Position numbers and translations under genes: made by a program. Under the pieces are notes generated by a model, which worked only from the letters and a program-made list of their open reading frames with translations, ran no database searches and was not told where the DNA came from. From Psychrobacter alimentarius (lineage in GTDB: Bacteria > Pseudomonadota > Gammaproteobacteria > Pseudomonadales > Moraxellaceae): a stretch of DNA of 64,000 nucleotides. Shown here piece by piece: positions 38,007-45,823 of this stretch. Location: the NCBI RefSeq assembly GCF_001606025.1, contig NZ_CP014945.1, positions 62,001 to 126,000 on the forward strand, in the 5' to 3' direction. Position 1 is the stretch's first letter. Each line of letters starts with the position of its first letter.

Positions 38007-39029
38007 ATGTCCATACCGATCAAGCAAGCCGATAAAATAAGAGTCTCTGGAGTTGTCTTAGTAGATAAACCTCAAGGGATGACTTCTCAGCAAGTCGTGT
38101 CAAAGGTGAAGTATCTGTTTAAGTCGCCAAGTCATGACAGTAAAAAAGCGGGACATACGGGCACGCTTGATCCAATGGCAACCGGTCTATTGCCTATTTG
38201 TATGGGCGAGGCTACTAAGTTTAGTCATTATCAATTGGATGCTGACAAGTCTTATCAAGCCACCATATTACTTGGTCGTCAGACCGACACTGGTGACGCC
38301 GATGGTAAAATCATTGAACAATCACCTGTACCAACATTTGATGATGTGTCATTGAATAAAGTTGCTCAGCAGTTTTTGGGCGTTCAGCAGCAGATACCAC
38401 CGATGTATTCTGCTTTGAAAAAAGATGGCAAAAAGCTATACGAGTATGCTCGCGCGGGCATTGAGGTAAAGCGACCGCCAAGAGACATCGTTATCAAGGC
38501 CATTGAGATAAAAAAGATTGATAATGAGCAGGTTCAACTGATGGTAACCTGTACCAAAGGTACTTATGTACGTGTATTGGGCGAAGATATTGCCAAAGCA
38601 ATGGGGACGTTAGGTCATCTGACGACGCTTCGACGTACGCAGGTTGGAAAGTTTACCATTGATGGTGCGATTACGTTATCAGCGTTAGAGGCCATGACAC
38701 TGGCTAATCGAGAAAAGCGATTGATGCCAGTTGATGCTTGCATTGATATCGACGCCACTTTGCTACTAACATCTGAGCAATGTACGCGTATACATATGGG
38801 TCAACGATTAAACGTGTTTGAACAGCTTACAGATGATCTTAAAGGATACATATCAGAGACAGTCAATAAGCAGCTTTTGAGAGATAAAGATGAGGCTCAT
38901 AAAGAGCAGCAGATTGAGCACGAAATACCCATCGATGTCCGGTTGATCAATGAGGAAGGCGAGTTTCTTGGATTGGGAGCAATCAGTCTAAATGGTCGGT
39001 TACAACCCAAAAAGCTGATTCAACGTTGA
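38007..39029 (+). CDS. truB: tRNA pseudouridine-55 synthase TruB
   Basis: 340-residue enzyme that makes pseudouridine 55 in the T loop of tRNAs. The catalytic aspartate is D55 in AGHTGTLDPMATGLLP; KSYQATILLGRQTDTGDADG and the PUA-like C-terminal domain follow. A polar insertion around 285-315 makes it longer than E. coli TruB (314). It starts nine bases after rbfA and ends before a strong terminator, so rpsO is not co-transcribed with it as it is in E. coli. Confidence 0.95.
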   Translation: MSIPIKQADKIRVSGVVLVDKPQGMTSQQVVSKVKYLFKSPSHDSKKAGHTGTLDPMATGLLPICMGEATKFSHYQLDADKSYQATILLGRQTDTGDADGKIIEQSPVPTFDDVSLNKVAQQFLGVQQQIPPMYSALKKDGKKLYEYARAGIEVKRPPRDIVIKAIEIKKIDNEQVQLMVTCTKGTYVRVLGEDIAKAMGTLGHLTTLRRTQVGKFTIDGAITLSALEAMTLANREKRLMPVDACIDIDATLLLTSEQCTRIHMGQRLNVFEQLTDDLKGYISETVNKQLLRDKDEAHKEQQIEHEIPIDVRLINEEGEFLGLGAISLNGRLQPKKLIQR

Positions 39030-39463
39030 TGGTAGCTTTTGACAGCGCCTTGAGATTAAACCGATTTACTAACAGTTTACACTAATCACATATCGTCACA
39101 TTTCATTGCAGGTTTCGCCTATAGCGAAACCTGTTTTTTTTGTACATTAGTTACACCAGCTAGGGAGAGCGGATAAAGACAAAAAAATAATAATGAAAAA
39201 TTATAACGACGATAAATAGAATAATAAGAAACATCAGACGTCACTAAGAAATGAAAAATAACTAAAACGATTGTCGACTATGAAGATGACCAAAGTAGAA
39301 AAAAACGAAAATATAAAATAAAAAGTATGGATACCTACAGACAGGACGTTTTTTTATAAAAAGAAGAAGCAAAGCTTCCTATGTATAATAACTAGAAATA
39401 ATAAAATAGCCAGACAGACAACTTATTGATTAACCATTCACTAATAGAAAAAGAAGAGATATT
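39030..39463. other. A-rich intergenic region between truB and the PfpI gene
   Basis: 434 bases. The truB terminator is at 39109-39141. The remaining 320 bases are unusually rich in A on the plus strand, with many short A runs and a small GAAGC/GCTTC hairpin near 39364-39380. No ORF of note; probably promoter and leader. Confidence 0.55.
39109..39141 (+). terminator. Terminator of rbfA-truB
   Basis: CAGGTTTCGC (39109-39118) and GCGAAACCTG (39124-39133) form a perfect 10-bp stem followed by eight T. A very strong intrinsic terminator. Confidence 0.92.
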
Positions 39464-39988
39464 ATGAAAACGATTGCCTTTTTACTCCATAGTAACTTTG
39501 AACAAGCAGAGTATGAAGACGTCAATAACCAGTTGAAAGACAAAGGTTATAAGACAGTTCTCATTACTACTAATAAAGAAAAAGAAGTTCAAGCAATGAA
39601 CCAAGATGTCGATAAAGGCGATACTTTTACTGCCGATATCTTTGCAAGTGAAGCAAATGTAGATGATTATGATGCCTTGGTTCTACCAGGTGGTACAGTA
39701 AACGCTGACACCATCCGTGGTAACGAAGAAGCTCACAAAATTATCAATGCGATTAATGATGCAGGTAAGACACTAGCTGCTATTTGCCATGCACCTTGGG
39801 CACTTATTAATACAGGCATTGCTAAAGGTAAGACGCTTACCGCTTACCAATCGCTTCAAACAGATTTAGAAAATGCGGGTGCCAATTTTGTAGACAAAAC
39901 AGTACAGGTAGATGGTAACCTCATTACCTCACGTAATCCAGATGATATCGACAATTTTGTCGAAGCAATTGACAAAGCGCTTTCTTAA
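39464..39988 (+). CDS. PfpI/DJ-1 family protein
   Basis: 174-residue member of the DJ-1/PfpI superfamily. The nucleophile elbow AAICHAPWALI has C108 followed by H109, and the upstream acidic motif FEQAEYED (12-19) supplies the usual glutamate. PfpI/YhbO-type relatives are described as stress-protection proteins, glyoxalases or deglycases; the true reaction is disputed and cannot be chosen from sequence. The ATG follows AAGAAGAGAT. It lies between truB and rpsO, adjacent genes in many relatives, with two tiny acidic ORFs downstream. Confidence 0.85.
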   Translation: MKTIAFLLHSNFEQAEYEDVNNQLKDKGYKTVLITTNKEKEVQAMNQDVDKGDTFTADIFASEANVDDYDALVLPGGTVNADTIRGNEEAHKIINAINDAGKTLAAICHAPWALINTGIAKGKTLTAYQSLQTDLENAGANFVDKTVQVDGNLITSRNPDDIDNFVEAIDKALS

Positions 39989-40054
39989 TTCGATATTTTA
40001 TAATGCACGACATAACGTAAAAAACCAATCATAACTAAAACTAAGGATATCCTC

Positions 40055-40216
40055 ATGTCAAACCCTAATCCAAATGATACCGCTCTTGAACAAGAACGTT
40101 CTGAATCTGCAACTGCTGCTCTTAAGAGCCAAACTGAAAACAATCACACAGAAGACTCTGAAGGTGCAGCAGATCGTATTGCTGATAATTTAAACAGTGC
40201 AAAAGAAGATAAGTAA
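40055..40216 (+). CDS. Small acidic hydrophilic protein (53 residues)
   Basis: A complete ORF with AAGGATATCCTC before its ATG. The product is rich in Asn, Glu, Asp, Ser and Ala (begins MSNPNPNDTALEQ, ends NLNSAKEDK) and has no hydrophobic core, so it is probably unstructured. It follows the PfpI-family gene by 66 bases and precedes a terminator-like hairpin, so the two are probably co-transcribed. No family recognised. Confidence 0.6.
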   Translation: MSNPNPNDTALEQERSESATAALKSQTENNHTEDSEGAADRIADNLNSAKEDK

Positions 40217-40287
40217 TTGATCAATTGTCCTATAACTCCAACAGTTATGGGGCAATGATTACTGAGTTGATAATGGCAAATAGTCAT

Positions 40288-40313
40288 AAGGGAAAGAAAG
40301 CTTTTCCTTTTTT
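40288..40313 (+). terminator. Terminator after the first small acidic gene
   Basis: A GGAAA/TTTCC stem around a short loop with a following run of T (about 40303-40313). Moderate quality because the stem has a bulge. Confidence 0.5.
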
Positions 40314-40417
40314 AATGCCTAATATTTGAAAAACAATAACTGAATAAATTACGTTTATACAAATCGTAGCTAAACATGTAAAAGGGATACTTTACTAATA
40401 ATAATTTAGGAGCCAAA

Positions 40418-40591
40418 ATGAATAACGCATCCAACGAATTAGATGAACAAGAGCAAGAGATTCAAGAACTTGCAGCAGATATCAACCCTAGTGAAGAAAC
40501 CACGCCTGATAGTCTAGCAGAAGCGACTACTGCGCCTCTTGCAGACAATGAGCTGGGCGATAACGCGACCAATGATAAGGCTAAAAAATAA
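40418..40591 (+). CDS. Second small acidic hydrophilic protein (57 residues)
   Basis: ORF with TAGGAGCCAAA before the ATG, a strong ribosome site. The product (begins MNNASNELDEQEQ, ends NDKAKK) is strongly acidic and free of hydrophobic stretches. In composition and size it resembles the protein at 40055, but the sequences do not align closely by eye. It is followed by a good terminator. No family recognised. Confidence 0.6.
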   Translation: MNNASNELDEQEQEIQELAADINPSEETTPDSLAEATTAPLADNELGDNATNDKAKK

Positions 40592-40953
40592 GTATATTGA
40601 CTTAAGACAAGTGATTTCATGCTTATCGTGTTAATAAAACTATTATGAAAAACTGCTGCTAGTTCAGCAGTTTTTTGTTATAATTGCCCGCACATTTGAA
40701 TTGAGTTTTAGATAGCGCGTTGTTCTTAATCTCGCTGCTTTAGATAGTGAGCTGAGTTCTGTACTATTTCGCGTTGATTTACTTCTATTTTAAATGATGG
40801 TTACAATAATTGAGCTTATCGTACACTAGGTCAACTCTAGTAATGCAGGGTTGTCCTGAATGGCGTATGAGTTACTTTATTTATTATTTTACTGTTTTTA
40901 TGAAGACTCAATTTGAGTCTGTCTGAGAACTTTTAGCATTGCCGGAGATATTT
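40592..40953. other. Intergenic region upstream of rpsO
   Basis: 362 bases. It contains the terminator at 40648-40677 and, just after it, a -10-like TATAAT (40679-40684). The rest should be the rpsO promoter and leader; no ORF. Confidence 0.5.
40648..40677 (+). terminator. Terminator after the second small acidic gene
   Basis: AACTGCTG (40651-40658) pairs with CAGCAGTT, flanked by A and followed by six T. Confidence 0.82.
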
Positions 40954-41220
40954 ATGCTAACTAATACCGATCGTGAACAAATCATTGCACAATACCAGCG
41001 CGGCGAAAACGACACTGGTTCACCAGAAGTTCAAGTAGCTCTATTGAGTGCTCGTATCAACGATTTGCAGAACCATTTCAAAGCACACAAAGCTGACCAT
41101 CACAGCCGTCGCGGTCTTATCCGTATGGTTAACACCCGTCGTAAACTGCTTGATTACCTAAAAGGTAAAGATCTTGGTCGCTATACCACCCTTATTAGCC
41201 AGTTAGGTCTACGTCGTTAA
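40954..41220 (+). CDS. rpsO: 30S ribosomal protein S15
   Basis: 88-residue primary 16S rRNA-binding protein of the small subunit. The sequence [34 protein letters not shown] and [22 protein letters not shown] is typical S15. The open frame begins earlier at 40939, but the ATG at 40954 has GGAGA upstream and gives the standard length. S15 represses its own mRNA in E. coli; the leader here was not checked for that fold. Confidence 0.96.
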   Translation: MLTNTDREQIIAQYQRGENDTGSPEVQVALLSARINDLQNHFKAHKADHHSRRGLIRMVNTRRKLLDYLKGKDLGRYTTLISQLGLRR

Positions 41221-41340
41221 TTTAGCGACAAAAGTGCAAGTGGTTGCTGAAATAAAAAGCACCATTAGATGGTATCTTTTTAAGACTTTTGCTAAACCGC
41301 TTAGAACTTACTTGCTAATATTGATACAATAGATTTTTCT

Positions 41341-41376
41341 AAAAACGGTGTGGAATAGTTTCACGCCGTTTTTTTA
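41341..41376 (+). terminator. Terminator of rpsO
   Basis: AACGGTGTGGAA and TTTCACGCCGTT form a 12-bp stem with one G-T pair and one mismatch, followed by seven T. Confidence 0.82.
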
Positions 41377-41893
41377 TGCGTATTGGAATAGGTTTTGATG
41401 TATAGACTATTTACGCTACTATAACGGTCTGATATCAGTTTGCGAAGATAGTAAAACCCCAGATTCACCGTAGCATGAGCAGACTAAGATTACAGTAATC
41501 AGAGCTATCAAAAATGAGTAGATGCTCAGTTTTGCAATTCATTGGTCAATGCCCATAAATCACTGTAAAATAATGTATTGTGAGTTTTACCCATGACCAT
41601 TGTTTATACAGCAAGTAGTGATAGTTGATGGTCAATTAAAGAAAGTAATAAACGATAAAGTGAAAATGATACTTGCAAGGGATTATCGAAACTAAAGAAT
41701 ATCTTGTGGGTTTCATTTTTACCATTTGACAGTATTTATAATAATATCGATATCAAATGATGAGAGACATATGATAGTGCAATGACTATCGTAGATATAC
41801 AGATAATTAAATCACAGTATGAATCCTAGTTTATATGGCTTTTTATGAAAAGCATATCGATTAGCGGTTATATACAACGCATTTTAATGACAG

Positions 41894-41919
41894 ATATCAG
41901 CTTGTTAATATGCTGATAT
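41894..41919 (+). promoter_or_regulatory. Hairpin in the pnp leader
   Basis: ATATCAGC (41894-41901) pairs perfectly with GCTGATAT (41912-41919), 31 bases upstream of the pnp start. In E. coli a leader hairpin cut by RNase III lets PNPase control its own mRNA; this could be the counterpart, by inference. Confidence 0.45.
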
Positions 41920-41950
41920 TATTTTTGTCAGTCAACATTAGGAATATTAT

Positions 41951-44053
41951 ATGACAATGTTTAATACCATTAAGCGTGAATTCCAGTATGGCAACCAGCA
42001 GGTTGTTATCGAAACTGGTCGAGTTGCACGTCAGGCCAATTCTATTTTGGTACACATGGGCGGTGTTACGGTACTAGTCGCAGCGGTTGTAAAATCAGAA
42101 GCCAAAGAAGGACAAAACTTCTTTCCACTTACCGTAAACTATCAAGAAAAAATGTATGCGGCAGGTAAAATCCCAGGTGCTTATGGCAAACGTGAAGGCC
42201 GTGCTAGCGAATTTGAAACGCTAACCTCACGCTTGATTGATCGTCCGATTCGTCCACTATTTCCAGAAGGTTATGTAAACGAAATCCAGATTACAGCTAC
42301 CGTTGTATCATCAGATAAAACTCAGTCTGCAGATATCGCTGCATTGATTGGTGCTTCAGCGGCGTTGGCTATCTCTGATGCGCCATTCAACGGCCCTGTT
42401 GCTGCTGCGCGTGTTGGTTTCATCAATGGTGAATACGTTCTTAACCCAACACTTGAAGAGCTTAAAGAAAGTGATCTTGACTTGGTTGTCGCTGGTACCA
42501 AATCTGCGGTATTGATGGTTGAATCTGAAGCGGCAGAGCTGTCTGAAGATCAGATGTTAGGCGCTGTATTGTACGGTCATGAGCAGCAGCAAATCGTCAT
42601 TGACAATATTGCCTCAATGGCAGAAGAAGTGGGTACGGCTAAGCAGCAGTATTCTGCGCCTGAGCGTGATAAAGCCTTAGAAACCAGCATGAAAGAGCAG
42701 TTTGGCGAGCAAGTAGCTGACGCTTATACCATCACGGATAAGCAAGAGCGCTATACCAAACTTGACGACATTAAGCAGTCAGTTATTGATGCGCTTGCTG
42801 GTGATGCTGAATCAGAAAACTATGCTGAGACCGTATCTGAGTTAAAAGAAATCTATAACGACCTTAAATATCGTACGGTTCGTGACAATATCTTGTCAGG
42901 TAAGCCACGTATCGATGGCCGTGATCTTGAAACCGTTCGTGCGCTTGATGTACAAGTTGGTGTACTCCCTTATACGCATGGTTCAGCACTATTTACTCGC
43001 GGTGAGACGCAAGCATTGGTTACGACCACGCTTGGTAACAGCCGTGACGTTAACATGATTGATTCACTAGGTGGTACGATTCGTGATCATTTCATGTTGC
43101 ATTATAACTTCCCACATTTCTCTGTTGGTGAGACAGGTCGTGAAGGTATTCCAAAACGTCGTGAAATCGGTCATGGTCGTCTAGCGCGCCGCGGTGTAGA
43201 AGCGATGCTACCAGATAGCGAACGCTTCCCATATGTTATTCGTGTGGTGTCAGAGATTACTGAATCAAACGGTTCATCTTCTATGGCTTCTGTTTGTGGC
43301 GCAAGTTTGGCATTGATGGATGCGGGTGTACCATTAAAAGCCCCTGTTGCTGGTATCGCAATGGGTCTGGTTAAAGAAGGCGAACGTTTTGCTGTCTTAT
43401 CAGATATCTTAGGTGATGAAGATCATCTTGGCGATATGGATTTTAAAGTGGCAGGGTCTAAAAATGGTATCACTGCGCTACAGATGGATATCAAGATTGA
43501 AGGCATCACGCCTGATATCATGGAACAGGCGCTTAAACAAGCCCATGCTGGTCGTATTCATATCTTGGACGCCATGAACAAAGTATTGCCAGAAAGCCGT
43601 ACTGAAATCAATGCTCATGCGCCTAACTATGCTGTTATCGAAATCAACCCAGATAAGATTCGTGACGTCATCGGTAAAGGCGGCGCAATGATTCGTCAGC
43701 TAACTGAAGAGACCGGTGCGGTTATCGACATCGATGACGGTGGCACGATTCGTATCTTTGGTGAAAACAAAGCAGCAACCAAAGCGGCTATCGGTAGAAT
43801 CGAAGCATTGACGGCTGAAGTTGAAGTTGGCAAAACGTATGAAGGTACGGTTGCTCGTATCGTCGACTTTGGTGCTTTTGTGAATGTTCTACCAAATACA
43901 GATGGTTTGGTTCATATCTCACAAATCGCAGAAGAGCGCGTAGAGAATGTATCAGACTACCTAAAAGAAGGTCAGGTTGTTAAAGTCTTTGTACAAGACG
44001 TTGATAATCGTGGTCGTATCAAGTTAACGATGAAAGGTATCGAGCAAAACTAA
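41951..44053 (+). CDS. pnp: Polynucleotide phosphorylase
   Basis: 700-residue phosphorolytic 3'-5' exoribonuclease and degradosome component. Two RNase PH domains (about 1-220 and 310-545) flank an alpha-helical domain; the C-terminus has a KH domain ([26 protein letters not shown]) and an S1 domain ([29 protein letters not shown]). The catalytic second core shows [18 protein letters not shown]. The start has AGGA eight bases upstream. A strong terminator follows. Confidence 0.97.
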   Translation: MTMFNTIKREFQYGNQQVVIETGRVARQANSILVHMGGVTVLVAAVVKSEAKEGQNFFPLTVNYQEKMYAAGKIPGAYGKREGRASEFETLTSRLIDRPIRPLFPEGYVNEIQITATVVSSDKTQSADIAALIGASAALAISDAPFNGPVAAARVGFINGEYVLNPTLEELKESDLDLVVAGTKSAVLMVESEAAELSEDQMLGAVLYGHEQQQIVIDNIASMAEEVGTAKQQYSAPERDKALETSMKEQFGEQVADAYTITDKQERYTKLDDIKQSVIDALAGDAESENYAETVSELKEIYNDLKYRTVRDNILSGKPRIDGRDLETVRALDVQVGVLPYTHGSALFTRGETQALVTTTLGNSRDVNMIDSLGGTIRDHFMLHYNFPHFSVGETGREGIPKRREIGHGRLARRGVEAMLPDSERFPYVIRVVSEITESNGSSSMASVCGASLALMDAGVPLKAPVAGIAMGLVKEGERFAVLSDILGDEDHLGDMDFKVAGSKNGITALQMDIKIEGITPDIMEQALKQAHAGRIHILDAMNKVLPESRTEINAHAPNYAVIEINPDKIRDVIGKGGAMIRQLTEETGAVIDIDDGGTIRIFGENKAATKAAIGRIEALTAEVEVGKTYEGTVARIVDFGAFVNVLPNTDGLVHISQIAEERVENVSDYLKEGQVVKVFVQDVDNRGRIKLTMKGIEQN

Positions 44054-44083
44054 TTTTTAACCATTAGTTTGGTCTAGATATTT

Positions 44084-44132
44084 AAAAACCGCTTTGAGAG
44101 ACTTTTTATGAGTCCTCAAGGCGGTTTTTTTT
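44084..44132 (+). terminator. Terminator of pnp
   Basis: AAAACCGCTTTGAG and CTCAAGGCGGTTTT pair with one wobble around a 16-base loop, then eight T. Confidence 0.85.
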
Positions 44133-44310
44133 ATGTGTTAGAGGTATGGTCAATCCAAAGTAAAAGTGGTAAATACGGTCATCATGTTCTACTGGTATAA
44201 ATTCGACTCACTGGCTGTTCGCAAGCGTGACAGATACTTCGTAAAATTGACCCCAGTAGAACCGTACTCTTTTTAAGACGGGTCGACTATAGTCAAAGGC
44301 TGTGATGGAT

Positions 44311-44874
44311 TTATATAATAATGCTTTTAGGAAGATGAATATCAATACGAAGTTTGGGTAAGGGTTGTAGCTGCTGAGTCAATAACGGCAACGTATCGTG
44401 GTGCCAATCTAAAGGCAGTATATTAACTGAGCCGGACGAATCAGTCTTATGGTCTCGCGGGTTATCATACACCAGTGGGCGGGCAAGTAGAGCTACTTTA
44501 CGGATGCCTTGGTAACGAATCAGCGGTAAAAGCTGCTGTTGTAAATCTAGTAGAGCCGCATCAAGCCAACTTGTGCGTGCTGGATGATAAGGGTGATCAG
44601 ATACGACGAGGTTGGCAATATAACTGGGCTGATTACCACTACTGCTGGCACCTAGACCTGTTTGCTCAAGTACGCGCTTAATCAACAAGCAGCTACCAAC
44701 ATTTAGATTACCATCACGACACGCTTGGTAGTAAGACTGATAATTATCAGAAAATAAGGTTTTGGTTCGTGCCAGCACAGGATCTAAAAGAATGCCTGCT
44801 GTGTTCACTGGCAAGATAAGTAGCTGTGCGCTGCTATTTAAAATAGGGGCATGCGTTAATTGTATGTTCGCCAT
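44311..44874 (-). CDS. Macro-domain-like protein
   Basis: 187-residue cytoplasmic protein. Its N-terminal half (LLILPVNTAGILLDPVLA near 18-35, then FSDNYQSYYQACRDGNLNVGSCLLI) follows the pattern of ADP-ribose-binding macro domains, closest in feel to the DarG-type group (PVN..G, Y..Y..AC..G.L..G). The glycine-rich loop after PVNTAG is replaced by ILLDP, so ligand binding or hydrolysis is uncertain. No DarT-like toxin gene is adjacent. The ATG has AAAGG upstream, and the gene lies 35 bases after the membrane-anchored coiled-coil gene. Confidence 0.6.
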   Translation of the reverse strand: MANIQLTHAPILNSSAQLLILPVNTAGILLDPVLARTKTLFSDNYQSYYQACRDGNLNVGSCLLIKRVLEQTGLGASSSGNQPSYIANLVVSDHPYHPARTSWLDAALLDLQQQLLPLIRYQGIRKVALLARPLVYDNPRDHKTDSSGSVNILPLDWHHDTLPLLTQQLQPLPKLRIDIHLPKSIII

Positions 44875-44909
44875 TTTTTGCCTTTAGCCCCTTGATAAAT
44901 ACAGTGATT

Positions 44910-45422
44910 CTATTCTACAGCTGTCTCATTCGCTTCAAGCTCAGCAATTTGTTGTTCTAGTAACGCGATTTGTTCTGCTTTCATTTCAGTCAGTTTTTTG
45001 TTCATGGCCAATTGCTCAGCTGCCAGCTTTTCCTGCTCAGCCATGCGTTGACGCTCATCTTCTAAGCGATCAATCTCTTCTTTGGCGAGACTGTTTGTTT
45101 TTGGTAGGGGTGCATTTAATATAAGTTTGGGATCAATGGGTTGATTGGTTGAGTTATTATCAAAGTCTGAGCCTGCATTTACCACTTCGTCACTAAATGG
45201 CGCATCTACATTTAGTTCTGCGTCATTTATTTGCCCAGTTACTGAGCTAGAAGCGATTGGTTTGGCATCAGTTTGTTCTACTGTTGAGGGTGCAGTCGCG
45301 TCAACAGGCGCAGTATCAGATAAAACACTTCTCCAAACCAAATAACCAATCAATAGTGCTACTAATACAATGAGTAGCCACCATTTTTGAGGGAACTTAG
45401 TAGAGGTTTTTTTGCGGTTCAT
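44910..45422 (-). CDS. Membrane-anchored coiled-coil protein
   Basis: 170-residue protein of no recognised family. A basic N-terminus (NRKKTSTKFPQK) precedes a single membrane helix (about 13-30). A Ser/Thr/Asp-rich region follows, and then a Glu/Lys/Gln-rich heptad-like coiled coil (about 105-168). The topology suggests an inner-membrane anchor with the coiled coil on the periplasmic side. It probably shares an mRNA with the macro-like gene downstream. Confidence 0.65.
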   Translation of the reverse strand: MNRKKTSTKFPQKWWLLIVLVALLIGYLVWRSVLSDTAPVDATAPSTVEQTDAKPIASSSVTGQINDAELNVDAPFSDEVVNAGSDFDNNSTNQPIDPKLILNAPLPKTNSLAKEEIDRLEDERQRMAEQEKLAAEQLAMNKKLTEMKAEQIALLEQQIAELEANETAVE

Positions 45423-45478
45423 ACGATGTTCAAATTTAAGTTAAAAATATAGGTAGGTATAATATAACAAACTCAAAA

Positions 45479-45508
45479 TAAAAAGCCTATCTATTGCTAG
45501 ATAGGCTT
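45479..45508 (-). terminator. Terminator of prlC-yheV
   Basis: AAGCCTATCTA (45483-45493) pairs perfectly with TAGATAGGCTT (45498-45508) around TTGC, with a T run on the minus strand. It isolates prlC-yheV from the next minus-strand pair. Confidence 0.9.
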
Positions 45509-45565
45509 AAGTCAGTATTAAATAGTGAGTTGTTTAGGCGGTAGTCTAGAAACAATACTGGATAA

Positions 45566-45823
45566 CTAGGGTTTGAACTTGACTGTACCACTGGTTCCCG
45601 TAACCATTGCATCGCGAGCAAGCTGATCCTCAAGATTGTTTTTGGCACTAATGGCATCAGGGTCAGGGCGATGCTCAGTATGGCCACACTGGGTGCATTC
45701 GATGTACTCATCGGGCGTCGGCGTGACGATATTCACTTGTACGACAGCATCCATCGTCTGGCACTTGGGACAGCGCACCCCTGCCAAAAATTGACGCTTT
45801 GGACGTGATGACTGATAGCGCAT
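45566..45823 (-). CDS. yheV: YheV-family zinc-ribbon protein
   Basis: 85-residue protein with two CxxC pairs (C18/C21 and C43/C46) forming a likely zinc ribbon, after the conserved KRQFLAGVRCPKC start, and a C-terminal acidic tail ending GTVKFKP. This matches the YheV/DUF2387 family of unknown function. Its ATG follows the prlC stop with no gap (TAAATG), so translation is coupled. Confidence 0.8.
   Translation of the reverse strand: MRYQSSRPKRQFLAGVRCPKCQTMDAVVQVNIVTPTPDEYIECTQCGHTEHRPDPDAISAKNNLEDQLARDAMVTGTSGTVKFKP

Larger units (their letters stand above)
41221..41950. other. Long intergenic region between rpsO and pnp
   Basis: 730 bases, much longer than the rpsO-pnp gap in E. coli. It holds the rpsO terminator (41341-41376, with a weaker hairpin near 41261-41273) and the pnp leader hairpin at 41894-41919. 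No ORF with a ribosome site was found; the rest is AT-rich. Confidence 0.55.

Noticed and set aside
44311..44874. DarTG toxin-antitoxin system
   Set aside because: Only a macro-like protein is present; no DarT-like ADP-ribosyltransferase gene adjoins it.
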